In this document: positions 26,042-34,793 of the stretch, one piece after another
How positions within the stretch are numbered: position 1 is the stretch's first letter
Layout of the letters: every line of letters starts with the position of its first letter
NCBI GenBank assembly: GCA_050250665.1
Contig: JBFWOF010000048.1
Location: 1-51,384 of the forward strand
Direction: 5' to 3'
Origin: JADKFD01 sp050250665
GTDB lineage: Bacteria > Pseudomonadota > Gammaproteobacteria > Xanthomonadales > SZUA-5
DNA length: 51,384 nucleotides
Notes under the pieces: generated by a model
The model's input: the letters and a program-made list of their open reading frames with translations, nothing else
What the model was told of the DNA's origin: nothing
Database searches by the model: none
Made by a program: the position numbers and the translations under genes

Positions 26042-27475
26042 ATGCTTCGCGACGCCTATCCCTACTACCTGGCCAACAAGGCGGTACAGGCCAACACCGA
26101 CCTCGAGGTCACCGACAAGTACACCGGCAAGGTGGCCACTCGCGTCGCCCAGGCCGATGCCGCCGCCATCCATGCGGCCATCGACGCCGCCGTCAAATCG
26201 CAGAAAGCCCTGCGCGATTTCCGCCCCTACCAGCGCAAGGCCGTGCTCGAACACTGCGTCAAGCGCTTCAAGGAGCGTTTCGACGAACTCGCCCATGCCC
26301 TGTGCATCGAGGCCGGCAAACCGATCAAGGACGCGCGCGGTGAAGTCACCCGACTGATCGACACCTTCCAGGTGGGCGCGGAAGAATCCGTGCGCATCCA
26401 TGGCGAGGTCATGGACCTGGAAATCTCGGCGCGAGCCAAGGGCTATCGCGGCTTCTGGAAGCGCACGCCAATTGGTCCCTGCTCGCTGATCTCACCGTTC
26501 AATTTCCCGCTGAACCTGGCGGCGCACAAGATCGCGCCGGCCATTGCCGCGGGCTGTCCCTTCGTCATGAAGCCGGCCAGCCGCACGCCCATCGGCGCCA
26601 TCATCATCGGCGAAGTGCTGGCCGAAACCGATCTGCCGGAGGGCTCGTTCTCGATTCTGCCCTGCCATCGCGATGGCGCCGATCTGTTCACGGTCGACGA
26701 GCGCTTCAAGCTGCTGTCCTTCACCGGTTCGCCCGGCGTGGGCTGGGACCTGAAGTCGCGCGCCGGCAAGAAGAAGGTGATTCTGGAACTCGGTGGCAAT
26801 GCCGCCTGCGTGGTCGATGAGGATCAGGGCGAACGCCTTGATCACGTCGCCGAGCGAATCGTCTTCGGCGCTTACTACCAGTCGGGTCAAAGCTGCATCA
26901 GCGTGCAGCGCATCCTGATCCATCGCTCGCTCTACCCTGCCCTGCGCGAGAAACTGACCGAGCGGGTTTCCAATCTGGTGCACGGTGATCCGCGTCAGGA
27001 AGACACCTTCATCGGACCGATGATTTCCGAAGGCGAAGCCAAGCGTTTGCACGGCTGGATCGAAGCCGCCCGCGCCGGTGGCGCCAACATTCTCTGCGGA
27101 GGCACCCGCGAGGGCGCCATGCTGCGGGCTACGCTGATCGAGAACGCTGGCCCGGCCATGGATGTCAGCTGCCAGGAGGCCTTTGGTCCGGTGGCACTGA
27201 TCGAGCCCTTCGACGATTTCGATGCGGTGCTGGAAAGGGTCGACGATTCCATGTTCGGCCTGCAGGCCGGCATCTTCACCGACTCGATGTCGAAGGCCAT
27301 GAAGGCCTGGGATCGACTCGATGTCGGCGGCGTCGTCATCGGCGACGTGCCCTCGTGGCGCGTTGACAACATGCCCTACGGCGGCGTCAAGGATTCCGGT
27401 CTCGGCCGCGAGGGCGTGCGCTTTGCCATCGAGGACATGACCGAGATTCGCCTGCTGGTGGTCAAGGATCCCTGA
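26042..27475 (+). CDS. NAD(P)-dependent aldehyde dehydrogenase
   Basis: 477 residues of the ALDH superfamily, oxidising an aldehyde to its acid. Numbering from the ATG at 26042 (GGAG 8 nt upstream; ATG 26036 is too close to it): Asn154 in SPFNFPLN, Glu249 in LELGGN and the nucleophile Cys285 in YYQSGQSCISVQR. EAFGPVA near 380 and the C-terminal KDSGLGREG also fit. It likely once followed the acetolactate-synthase-like gene directly, before vapBC came between them. A terminator lies 28 bp past the stop. Confidence 0.9.
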   Translation: MLRDAYPYYLANKAVQANTDLEVTDKYTGKVATRVAQADAAAIHAAIDAAVKSQKALRDFRPYQRKAVLEHCVKRFKERFDELAHALCIEAGKPIKDARGEVTRLIDTFQVGAEESVRIHGEVMDLEISARAKGYRGFWKRTPIGPCSLISPFNFPLNLAAHKIAPAIAAGCPFVMKPASRTPIGAIIIGEVLAETDLPEGSFSILPCHRDGADLFTVDERFKLLSFTGSPGVGWDLKSRAGKKKVILELGGNAACVVDEDQGERLDHVAERIVFGAYYQSGQSCISVQRILIHRSLYPALREKLTERVSNLVHGDPRQEDTFIGPMISEGEAKRLHGWIEAARAGGANILCGGTREGAMLRATLIENAGPAMDVSCQEAFGPVALIEPFDDFDAVLERVDDSMFGLQAGIFTDSMSKAMKAWDRLDVGGVVIGDVPSWRVDNMPYGGVKDSGLGREGVRFAIEDMTEIRLLVVKDP

Positions 27476-27502
27476 GACGCCGGCGGCATTCAGGCACCAA
27501 AC

Positions 27503-27530
27503 AAAGGCCCGCGATGCGGGCCTTTTGTTT
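27503..27530 (+). terminator. Rho-independent terminator after the aldehyde dehydrogenase
   Basis: The perfect 10-bp stem AAAGGCCCGC/GCGGGCCTTT around GAT is followed by TGTTT. It ends the operon that starts with the acetolactate-synthase-like gene. Confidence 0.88.
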
Positions 27531-28071
27531 GCAAGCTCCAGGGTTTGCCTTGACCGGAAGATCGCCGCTGTAGGAGCGACCTCGCGTCGCGACCGCCATG
27601 CCACGTCACTACGAAGTCGTCCCATCGCACCGCGGTCGCGCCGCAAGGGCGCGCACAGGGAACGCGTTTGTCAGGAGATGCTGAATCAACGTTCTGGGGG
27701 GACACCGATCCCTGTCCCCCAGTCAGCCTCCGTTCCGTCACTTGTGGCAAGAATCTGGCACCTGCATTTGGAGTGCACGCTCTAGCGCGCTGCAGGTACG
27801 GTTGTTGCTAGGGCCAGCCGAGATGGCTGGTTCGCGGTGTCCAGGATGGCACACCGCGCACGTGGAACCCGTCGCGTTGGCCGCGTGACGGCATGTCTGA
27901 GCAGTTGGGGCTAAACGAAGAACCCCTCACTGCACAGACCAACTAACAGCGTTCGAACCGCGGCAAGGAACTTGTCCCGGCTCGTTACGTTCCCTGGTCC
28001 TGGTACTTCCTGTCGGAGCTTTCGAGCCCTGACCGGAAAGTGCGGAAGGATGCTCGAACGGAGAAACCCGC
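27531..28071. other. Gene-free region with REP pair and hairpins
   Basis: 540 bp without a credible gene. It holds a REP-like sequence TGTAGGAGCGACC...GCGACC (27569-27594) with an inverted partner (27634-27657), an inverted repeat CTGGGGGGACA/TGTCCCCCAG (27694-27722), and two consecutive perfect hairpins at 27814-27830 (CCAGCC/GGCTGG) and 27833-27858 (CGCGGTGT/ACACCGCG, loop with AGGA). The last pair could be part of a structured RNA, but no promoter or terminator frames it. Confidence 0.5.
27569..27657. repeat. REPIN-like inverted pair of GTAGGAGCG repeats
   Basis: Two copies of the TGTAGGAGCG-type REP element face each other: forward at 27569-27594 and reverse, degenerate, at 27634-27657. 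The same pairing occurs at 38381-38456 and 48793-48867; single copies lie at 45653-45678, 45856-45880, 46042-46065, 48560-48583 and 48684-48709. Confidence 0.65.
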
Positions 28072-28509
28072 ATGAAGTTGGCCTGGATACTCTGGCTAAG
28101 CTCGTTTTCACCCACCCCGATGGCAGACTCGATGTGTCTCGCCACCACCATCTACCTGGAAGCCCGCAATCAGTCGACCGAAGGGCAATTGGCAGTCGCC
28201 GAAGTGGCGCTGCGACGCCGCGACAGCGGACGTTATGGCAATCAACTCTGCGAAGTGCTGACCCAGCCCAAGCAGTTCGCCCTGACGCTGGTGTCACCGG
28301 ACAAGGAAATCACCGACTGGAAGGCGTTTGGCCGTTCCTGGACAGTGACCATGGAAGCCTTGCGCAACTGGCAGCTGCCGGAGCCGCAACGGCGACTGAT
28401 CGTTCCGGGCGCAGATCATTTTCTTGCCTACGAACGGGTCAGCACCCACTGGGCCAGCGGCGAGCCGCTGCACATCATCGGTGATCACGGCTTCTACCGG
28501 GTCAACTGA
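28072..28509 (+). CDS. SleB-like cell-wall hydrolase
   Basis: 145 residues with a possible short signal peptide (MKLAWILWLSSFSPTPMADS). The domain begins CLATTIYLEARNQSTEGQLAVAEVALRR, matching the Hydrolase_2/SleB family, in which the YxEAR glutamate is catalytic for peptidoglycan cleavage. QFAL and WKAFGRSW also fit. A C-terminal HFLAYERVSTHW resembles the family's closing motif. It stands alone. In non-sporulating bacteria such enzymes act in wall remodelling. Confidence 0.8.
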   Translation: MKLAWILWLSSFSPTPMADSMCLATTIYLEARNQSTEGQLAVAEVALRRRDSGRYGNQLCEVLTQPKQFALTLVSPDKEITDWKAFGRSWTVTMEALRNWQLPEPQRRLIVPGADHFLAYERVSTHWASGEPLHIIGDHGFYRVN

Positions 28510-28592
28510 GGACGAGGGCAGGAGGTCGGGAGGGCACGCGACAGCGCTGCCCGGCAAGTCTTCGGCTTTCGTGCCCTCAGCCCGCTGCATCT

Positions 28593-29951
28593 CTAGCCCT
28601 GCGGCGACCGCGGCTCCGCCAACCACACCTCGACGCGCTCGTTGCGGGCGCGGGTTTCGGCCCGATCGGTCGGGGCGACTGCAGCGCCATCGACGAATCC
28701 GCGACTCATCTCGGTCCGTACGCCGCGAGCTGCCAGTATCTGCGCGATGTAATCGACTCGATCATTGACGGCAAACAGGGTCATCATCGGCGAGCGCTCG
28801 CTGGAGACGCCGAATGCCGCCAGCCTGAGCTGCCTTCCGCGGTTTGCCGGCTGATTCATGAAGGCGCTGACGCGGTCGATATCGCGCAGCGCCCGGCTGT
28901 CCAGCGTCGCGCTCTGTGGGCGAAAGCGAAAGTTGAGGGACAGTCTTTCGGCATCGGCGATCACGTCGTAATAACCGTCCGGATTGCCCGGCAGTGGCTG
29001 GGCCTGTGATACGAAGATGTCCTGGGCCACGAAACCTGCTCCCGCCGTGACCTGCTGTCCGGCGCTGCCCTGAACAAATTCAACGAACTCGCGAACCGGT
29101 TCCGACATCTGTCTGGCCGAGTACAGATAGAGACGTCGCGCCAACAGATAGTCTTCGGTGGCGATCGAGAGTGCATCGGCCTGCAAGGCAGCAGTGCCTG
29201 CCGCCTTGACCGCCAGTGCCTTGCTCAGGGCCACATGGGAAAAGCCGACAAAGCCCAGTGCATTGCGATCGGCAGCCACTGCCTGATCCAGATCCGATGA
29301 AGATTCGAAGCGCCGAGTTTGGCTGCTGAGCGTGGCGCCGTCGTTCATGACCTTGCTCTTGAAACTGTCGAAGGTGCCCGAGTTCTGATCGCGAGCGTAA
29401 AGCTTGATCGCGCCCGCCACGCCACCGAATGCAGACCAGTTGCTGACTCGGCCAGCAAAGGCATCGCGAATCTGGTCGGAAGTCAGCTCAGTGACTGGAT
29501 TGTCGGGGTGCACGACGATCGCCAATCCGTCGAGCGCGATCACATGCTCCTGGTCTGCCGAATGCAGGTCGCCAATCGTTCGGGCATCCTGCACCTCTTC
29601 AGGATTGGCGACACGCGACGCCATCCACAGATCGGCGGCACCCGATTTCAGGTCGGCATAACCGGTATTGGTGCCATGTGCCTTGACGATGCCGTGGAAC
29701 TTGCTGCCATCGGCGCGGCGCCCCTCGATCAGGAATTCCTGTGCGGCAGTCTCGGAATGCGTCAGGCCGACGAAGCCCTTGCTGCGCGCATATGCCTTCA
29801 GCAGGTCCGGGCCGAGTCGGGCGCCGATGGTATTGGAGCCATGCATGCGCAGACTGATGTCCGCGGCGTGGACTGTCGAACTTGCCAAACCCAGCAACAG
29901 CAAGCAGGCCAGGGAAGAAAAGCGGGATCTGTACAACGCCATGGCAGCCAT
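28593..29951 (-). CDS. PstS-like substrate-binding protein fused to an OmpA-like domain
   Basis: 452 residues. A signal peptide (hydrophobic 10-27, ending TVHAADI) precedes a phosphate-binding-type domain (about 30-310): MHGSNTIGARL, AHGTNTGYADL, VVHPDNPVTELTSDQI, ARDQNSGTFDSFKS and GFVGFSH. Residues about 330-450 are an OmpA-like peptidoglycan-binding domain (LSLNFRFRPQSATLDSRA through RARNERVEVWL). The fusion suggests a periplasmic binding protein tethered to the cell wall. No pst transport genes are nearby. ATG 29942 is an alternative start. Confidence 0.83.
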   Translation of the reverse strand: MAAMALYRSRFSSLACLLLLGLASSTVHAADISLRMHGSNTIGARLGPDLLKAYARSKGFVGLTHSETAAQEFLIEGRRADGSKFHGIVKAHGTNTGYADLKSGAADLWMASRVANPEEVQDARTIGDLHSADQEHVIALDGLAIVVHPDNPVTELTSDQIRDAFAGRVSNWSAFGGVAGAIKLYARDQNSGTFDSFKSKVMNDGATLSSQTRRFESSSDLDQAVAADRNALGFVGFSHVALSKALAVKAAGTAALQADALSIATEDYLLARRLYLYSARQMSEPVREFVEFVQGSAGQQVTAGAGFVAQDIFVSQAQPLPGNPDGYYDVIADAERLSLNFRFRPQSATLDSRALRDIDRVSAFMNQPANRGRQLRLAAFGVSSERSPMMTLFAVNDRVDYIAQILAARGVRTEMSRGFVDGAAVAPTDRAETRARNERVEVWLAEPRSPQG

Positions 29952-30038
29952 CCATCCGGGTAGATGGAAGCACCCTAGGCCCGGTCAATGACGCCTGCGT
30001 TGCCGCCAGATTGCGCTGAAAAGCGGGATGCGCCGTGT

Positions 30039-30431
30039 TCAGTCCGGGCCCGCTTGCGCACTGTCGTGCTCCCGCACCGAGCGCGCGACCAGCCCTACCC
30101 CGGCGGCAATCATCCCCAGGATGATCAAGGTGTTGTACAGGCTGGTCGGGGCGAAATAGACACGCAGATTGGCGATGATTCCGGCCAGGATGATGAGGAT
30201 GCCAGCCGACACCAGAAACCAGCCGATGATCGACTTGCCATTGTAGAAAACGATGCCCAGACCCAGCAGAAAGGGCACCAGCGACAAGCCGAAGGCATCG
30301 TAGCCATACAGGCTCCAGCCGCCGCTGGTCACCATCACCTGCTTGAGCAGCAGATAGCCACCGGCAATCACCAATCCCAGTCCGAGGAAAAACTCACCCA
30401 AGCCGCCTGATGTGCCACCTGCACCGCGCAT
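30039..30431 (-). CDS. Small integral membrane protein, unknown function
   Basis: 130 residues with four predicted membrane helices (LGLGLVIAGGYLLL, LVPFLLGLGIVFY, IIGWFLVSAGILIILAGIIA, TLIILGMIAAGVGLVA) and a charged C-terminal tail (RSVREHDSAQAGPD). The start is fixed by GGAG 6 nt before the ATG at 30431; the upstream open frame runs through a repeat and is not protein-like. I do not recognise a family. It is transcribed away from the sortilin-like gene. Confidence 0.7.
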   Translation of the reverse strand: MRGAGGTSGGLGEFFLGLGLVIAGGYLLLKQVMVTSGGWSLYGYDAFGLSLVPFLLGLGIVFYNGKSIIGWFLVSAGILIILAGIIANLRVYFAPTSLYNTLIILGMIAAGVGLVARSVREHDSAQAGPD

Positions 30432-31081
30432 GGAAGACTCCAATCTCCGCCTGGGTGGAGTATGCCCTGCCGGGCGCTGTCCTGTGGGTAGGGGGCTGCG
30501 CTCGGAGGAGCGGTCGCGGCTGAAGCCGCTCCCACAGGTTGGCGGCTCGCCGGTGACAGACTCTGCTGTGGGAGCGGGCTCTGCCCGCGAACGCTTTCCC
30601 CGCCAGCCGAGAAGCCAACAGCAGGACGCGAAGGTCGCGAAGGAAGAGCGAGCAAGAAGAGCGAGCAAGAAGAGCAAATATCAATAGTGTGCCGGCTGCA
30701 CCGACGCCTCGGGCGCATGCCCGGGCGGCATCCGTGTACACGTCAAAGCAGCAAGATCGGCATTGAAGCTCAACCTGTGATCAGGTCTCCTTCGCGACCT
30801 TTCTGCTTTTCCTTTGCGTCCTTTGCGTCCCCGATCTTACCAGTACCAGACTGACCAACGCGGCTGAAGCCGCTCCCTCAGTTTGGCGGCTCGCCTGTGA
30901 CAGACTCTGCTGTGGGTGCGGGCTCTGCCCGCGAAAAAGCGGTCGCGGCTGAAGCCGATCCCACAGGGGCGGCGAAGTTTGCAGTGCTTGACGTCGCCAA
31001 ACCCGGGCGGCGCCTTCCTGCACTTGTCATCGACGGCCTCTGCCACTAGCGTCGATCGCCCGCTTCCGCCGGATCAAGCTC
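30432..31081. other. Gene-free region with a duplicated 75-bp REP block
   Basis: 650 bp with no credible gene. A 75-bp block built from CGGCTGAAGCCGCTCCCACAG and its partner TGTGGGAGCGGGCTC occurs at 30517-30591 and again, slightly diverged, at 30861-30935, followed by a further reverse half at 30940-30966. Between them are GCGAAGG/GCAAAGG-type direct repeats (30628-30670, 30783-30830). The promoter of the sortilin-like gene must lie near 31000-31080. Confidence 0.55.
30517..30935. repeat. Two copies of a 75-bp double-REP block, 344 bp apart
   Basis: Both copies start CGGCTGAAGCCGCTCCC and end GGGCTCTGCCCGCGAA, with a central TTGGCGGCTCGCC and GTGACAGACTCTGC. Each half is a palindrome of the GTGGGAGCGG type, so each block is an inverted pair. 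Confidence 0.65.
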
Positions 31082-34000
31082 ATGCTGCGCTGCGCTGTGT
31101 TTGTGCTGCTCGCCTCACTGTCATCGTCGATCCTCGCTGCTGACATGGCTGATCCGCTGGCCGGTCTGGAATACCGGCAGGTGGGCCCGAATGCCGGTGG
31201 TCGCTTGACCCAGGTATCCGGTGTGATCGGTGATCCCTTGACCTGGTATCTGGCGGCGGCGCAGGGCGGTGTCTGGAAGAGCGTCGATGGCGGTGTCGCC
31301 TGGACCCCGATCTTCGACAAGATGCCGTCCAACTCGGTGGGTTCGCTGGCGGTCGCGCCCAGCGACGCCAATGTGATCTATGTCGGTGGTGGCGAGGCCA
31401 ATGTGCGCGGCAACGCCCAGCCCGGCGAAGGCCTGTTCGTGTCCACCGATGCCGGCAAGTCCTGGCAGCACACGCTCAAGATCCGCGCCGCCATCGGCGA
31501 TATCGAGGTCGATCCGAACAATGCCGACATCGCCTTTGCGGCGGTGCTGGGTTCGCCCTTTGCCAGCAGCGCCGAGCGTGGCGTCTATCGCACCCGCGAC
31601 AGCGGCAAGTCCTGGCAGAGCGTGCTCAGCATCGATGAGAACAGCGGTGCCAGCGATGTTTCCATAGACGCCGGCAATCCACGCATCGTCTGGGCCGGCA
31701 GCTGGCAGATGCGACGCACGCCCTGGGGCATGCGCAGTGGTGGCAAGGGCAGCGGCTTGTGGCGCTCGGCCGATGGCGGCGATACCTGGACCCGTTTGCC
31801 GGCTGGCGAGAAAGGCCTGCCCAAGGGCGAATGGGGCAAGGTCGGTGTGGCCGTATCACCGGCCGATGGCAACCGCATCTATGCCCTGATCGAGGCCGAG
31901 GACGGCGGCCTGTACCGATCTGACAACGGCGGCGACAGCTTCACCCGCATCAACGACCATTGGGTGCTGCGTCAGCGCGCCTGGTACTACATGACGCTGG
32001 TGCCCGACCCGAACAATGCCGACGTGGTCTGGTTCCCGCAGGTGCGCATGCAGCGCACGCTGGATGGTGGCAAGACGGTACAACCGGTGGGCGGCTTCGA
32101 TCACGGCGATCATCACGCCCTCTGGATCGACCCGAGTGCGCCTGAGCGCATGATTTCCGGCAACGACGGTGGGGTCGAACTGTCGGTGAATGGCGGCGCC
32201 AGCTGGCGCAAGCCGAATCTGCCACTCGGGCAGTTCTACCATATCGATGTCGATCAGCGCCGCCCCTACCATGTCGGCGGCACCCTGCAGGACATGGGCA
32301 CCATCAGTGGCCCGATCTACAGTCTGAACAATCGCGGCACCGCGATGAGCGACTGGCGCTCGGTGGGCGGCGGCGAAGCCGGTGACTTCCGCTACGACCT
32401 CGCACAGGCTGGAACCGTCTACGCTGGCGAATACAGCGGTTACCTCTCGCGCCATGTCGAGGGCACTGGCCAGTACCGTAACATCTCGTCGGTACCGGCC
32501 AGCACCGTGGGCCTGCCGGCCGAAACCATGCGCGAGCGCTTTCAGTGGACGGCGCCGATCGAGCTGTCGCCGCATGATCCGGCCACGATCTACCACGGCG
32601 CCAATGTCCTGTTTCGCAGCCGCGACCGCGGCGAGACCTGGACCATCATCAGCCCCGATCTCAGCCGCAACGACAAGTCCAAACAGGGCTGGTCGGGCGG
32701 ACCGATCACCGGCGACAACACCGGCGTCGAGGTCTATTCGACCATCTTCGCCATCGACGAATCGGCCCTGACCCCAGGCGAGATCTGGGTCGGCAGCGAT
32801 GATGGTCTGGTGCACATCAGCAGCGATGACGGCGAGAGCTGGCAGCAGATCACGCCCAAGGACCTGCCGGTGGATGCCACGATCGCCAGCCTGCGCACCT
32901 CCATGCACCAGGCCGGACGCGCCTATGTCGTCGCCCATCGCTATCGCCTGGGTGATGACCGCCCCTACCTCTACGCCAGCGATGACCGCGGCCGCTCCTG
33001 GCGCAACCTGGGCAGCTCACTGCCGCAGAACATGCCGCTGTACGCGATTGCCGAGGACGAGACCGATCCGGCGACGCTGTATCTGGGTGCCGAACGGGCG
33101 ATCTATGCCTCCACCGACGGCGGTCGCAACTGGCGGGCGATCCAGCTGAACCTGCCGCCGGTGGCCGTGGTGGATCTGGAAACCGCGCATGGCGATCTGG
33201 TGCTGGGCACGCGCGGTCGCGGCCTCTACGCCTTCCACGATCTGGCGGCCCTGCGCCTGGCCTTGCGCGGCAAGTCCGACCAGGCCTTGCTGGCCGCCCC
33301 GGCGCCGGCGACACGCTGGCGCCACGACTATCGCTGGGGCGAGGACAGCGGCAACAGCAACCCGCCCTATGGCGCTATTTTCAGTTACTACCTGCCGGCG
33401 AAGATCGACGGCGAGCTCAAGCTGCGCATCGTCGACAAGGACGGTCAGCTGGTACGCGAGCTCAGCAGCACCGCCAAACCCATGGCCGGCGAGAAGGATG
33501 ATCCGGATGCGCCCGGCGAAGCCCCCAAGCCCGAACTCTCGCTAGAAGCCGGTTGGCATCGGGTGTCCTGGGATTTGTCCTACGCCGGCGCCCAGCGCCT
33601 CAGTGGCGCCCGATTCTTCGCCGGCGATCCGGAATCGGGACCCCTGGCCCTGCCCGGCAGCTATCGCGCCGAATTGAGCGGCCCGAATCTGACGCTCGGC
33701 ACCGAGCTCACGGTACTCGCCGACCCGCGCTCGCCAGTGGACGCCGCAGCCATGGCCGAGCAGCTGGCCTTTGCCCTGCAACTGCGCGCCGACCTGGAAC
33801 GCGCGCGCCTGGGCGTCGAGTGGCTGCGCGCCGCGCGCGAGCAGGCTGCCGATCTGGGCGAGCGCCTGAAGGACGATCAGCGCTACGGTGAGCTGCTCGC
33901 AGCAGCCAAGGCAGTGACCGACGATGCCGACGCCATCGAAGGCCAGATGCACAATCCCGAAGCCAAGGTCGCCTACGATTTCCTGCGCGGCCCCAAGGGC

Positions 34001-34231
34001 CCGCAGCTGTATTCCAAGCTGGCCGGCTTGTTCAGTTCCGCGCAGGACTCCGACCACGCCCCCAGCCAGGGCATGCGTGCCCAGTACGCCCTCTTCAGTG
34101 CCGAGTTGGCCACTCGCGAGGCGGCCATCGCGCAGATGCAAGCTGGCTCGGTGGCCACGCTGGAGGCTGCCGCAGCCAAGGCCAAACTGCCACGGCTGAT
34201 CCTGCCCGCCAGAACCGGGAGTGCGCCGTGA
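31082..34231 (+). CDS. Secreted sortilin/BNR-repeat beta-propeller protein
   Basis: 1049 residues. Signal peptide MLRCAVFVLLASLSSSILAA. Residues about 30-730 are built of BNR/Asp-box blades (GGVWKSVDGGVAWTP, STDAGKSWQ, RTRDSGKSWQ, RSADGGDTWTR, SDNGGDSFTR, SSDDGESWQQ, ASDDRGRSWRN, STDGGRNWRA), as in VPS10/sortilin-type and xyloglucanase-like ten-bladed proteins. A beta-sandwich (about 740-880) and a helical tail (about 890-1040) follow. Families of this form are often annotated as glycosyl hydrolases, but no catalytic residue can be assigned. The next gene starts with a GTG inside its stop codon. Confidence 0.85.
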   Translation: MLRCAVFVLLASLSSSILAADMADPLAGLEYRQVGPNAGGRLTQVSGVIGDPLTWYLAAAQGGVWKSVDGGVAWTPIFDKMPSNSVGSLAVAPSDANVIYVGGGEANVRGNAQPGEGLFVSTDAGKSWQHTLKIRAAIGDIEVDPNNADIAFAAVLGSPFASSAERGVYRTRDSGKSWQSVLSIDENSGASDVSIDAGNPRIVWAGSWQMRRTPWGMRSGGKGSGLWRSADGGDTWTRLPAGEKGLPKGEWGKVGVAVSPADGNRIYALIEAEDGGLYRSDNGGDSFTRINDHWVLRQRAWYYMTLVPDPNNADVVWFPQVRMQRTLDGGKTVQPVGGFDHGDHHALWIDPSAPERMISGNDGGVELSVNGGASWRKPNLPLGQFYHIDVDQRRPYHVGGTLQDMGTISGPIYSLNNRGTAMSDWRSVGGGEAGDFRYDLAQAGTVYAGEYSGYLSRHVEGTGQYRNISSVPASTVGLPAETMRERFQWTAPIELSPHDPATIYHGANVLFRSRDRGETWTIISPDLSRNDKSKQGWSGGPITGDNTGVEVYSTIFAIDESALTPGEIWVGSDDGLVHISSDDGESWQQITPKDLPVDATIASLRTSMHQAGRAYVVAHRYRLGDDRPYLYASDDRGRSWRNLGSSLPQNMPLYAIAEDETDPATLYLGAERAIYASTDGGRNWRAIQLNLPPVAVVDLETAHGDLVLGTRGRGLYAFHDLAALRLALRGKSDQALLAAPAPATRWRHDYRWGEDSGNSNPPYGAIFSYYLPAKIDGELKLRIVDKDGQLVRELSSTAKPMAGEKDDPDAPGEAPKPELSLEAGWHRVSWDLSYAGAQRLSGARFFAGDPESGPLALPGSYRAELSGPNLTLGTELTVLADPRSPVDAAAMAEQLAFALQLRADLERARLGVEWLRAAREQAADLGERLKDDQRYGELLAAAKAVTDDADAIEGQMHNPEAKVAYDFLRGPKGPQLYSKLAGLFSSAQDSDHAPSQGMRAQYALFSAELATREAAIAQMQAGSVATLEAAAAKAKLPRLILPARTGSAP

Positions 34232-34446
34232 TCGGCGCCGTGATCTCGGCCATCGCCCGCTGGGCCGAGCACCTGCGCTTTCCGCGCCTGCTGCTGCTCA
34301 CCGCCGCGCTGTTCCTCGCCGATCTGGCGATACCCGACTTCATTCCCTTCGTCGACGAGATTCTGCTGGCCCTGGCCACGATCATTCTGGGGCGCATGCG
34401 CCGACCCGGGAAGGCAGCGCCTCCTGAATCCGGAGAATCCGCCTAG
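34228..34446 (+). CDS. Small membrane protein, DUF6116-like
   Basis: 72 residues with two hydrophobic helices: LRFPRLLLLTAALFLADLAI and IPFVDEILLALATIILG. The FxPFxDEI(L)L pattern is that of a small Lysobacterales family I recall as DUF6116. Its GTG start overlaps the TGA of the sortilin-like gene (GTGA), with GGGAG 5 nt upstream, so it is translationally coupled. A decayed copy of its 3' half lies 0.4 kb downstream (34794-34866). Confidence 0.7.
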   Translation: MIGAVISAIARWAEHLRFPRLLLLTAALFLADLAIPDFIPFVDEILLALATIILGRMRRPGKAAPPESGESA

Positions 34447-34458
34447 GCAGCCGCGTAG

Positions 34459-34482
34459 GGTTGTCGGTTGTCGGTTGTCGGT
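34459..34482. repeat. GGTTGTC heptamer array (three copies)
   Basis: Three tandem GGTTGTC units follow the DUF6116-like gene. Related arrays occur at 36313-36340 (four GGTTGTT units) and 51114-51276 (long). Confidence 0.75.
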
Positions 34483-34593
34483 TGCTCTTGTAGCCCGAAC
34501 TGCGCGCAGCGCTGTCCGGGCAGTGTCGCGGCCCGCCTGGAGCGTGACTTGCCGGCGGGTGACCACCTGCGGCGAGCCCCGCTCGCCCTCCGC

Positions 34594-34599
34594 TATGAT
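34594..34599 (+). promoter_or_regulatory. Possible -10 box placing the start point at the ATG
   Basis: TATGAT ends 6 bp before the ATG of the oxidoreductase-like gene, so transcription would begin at or next to the start codon (leaderless mRNA). No good -35 hexamer is visible and no ribosome site precedes the ATG. Weak inference. Confidence 0.3.
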
Positions 34600-34605
34600 C
34601 GAACC

Positions 34606-34779
34606 ATGCCTGAGTTGCTCAGCGATCCCCGCCCGACGCCACCGGAAAAACCGCTGGCATCCGACTGCTGCGACAGCGGCTGCGCGCGTTGTGTGTTCGA
34701 GGTCTACGCCGAGGCCAGGGAGCAGTACCGGCGAGAGTTGGCTGACTGGCAGGCACGCCATTCCGGGCAGGAGGATTGA
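34606..34779 (+). CDS. Oxidoreductase-like small cysteine protein
   Basis: 57 residues matching the Oxidored-like family (PF09791): a Pro-rich N-terminus (PRPTPPEKPLAS), then DCCDSGCARCVFEVYAEAREQY with Cys21, Cys22, Cys26 and Cys29, and a short acidic helix with W48. In eukaryotes this domain occurs in oxidoreductase-like proteins; in bacteria it is stand-alone and of unknown role. Metal or iron-sulfur binding by the cysteines is a guess. Confidence 0.78.
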   Translation: MPELLSDPRPTPPEKPLASDCCDSGCARCVFEVYAEAREQYRRELADWQARHSGQED

Positions 34780-34793
34780 CGGCGGAGCCTTGA

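Noticed and set aside
31856..32938. Minus-strand open frame (360 codons) inside the sortilin-like gene
   Set aside because: The plus strand has regular BNR repeats throughout this stretch; the reverse frame has none.
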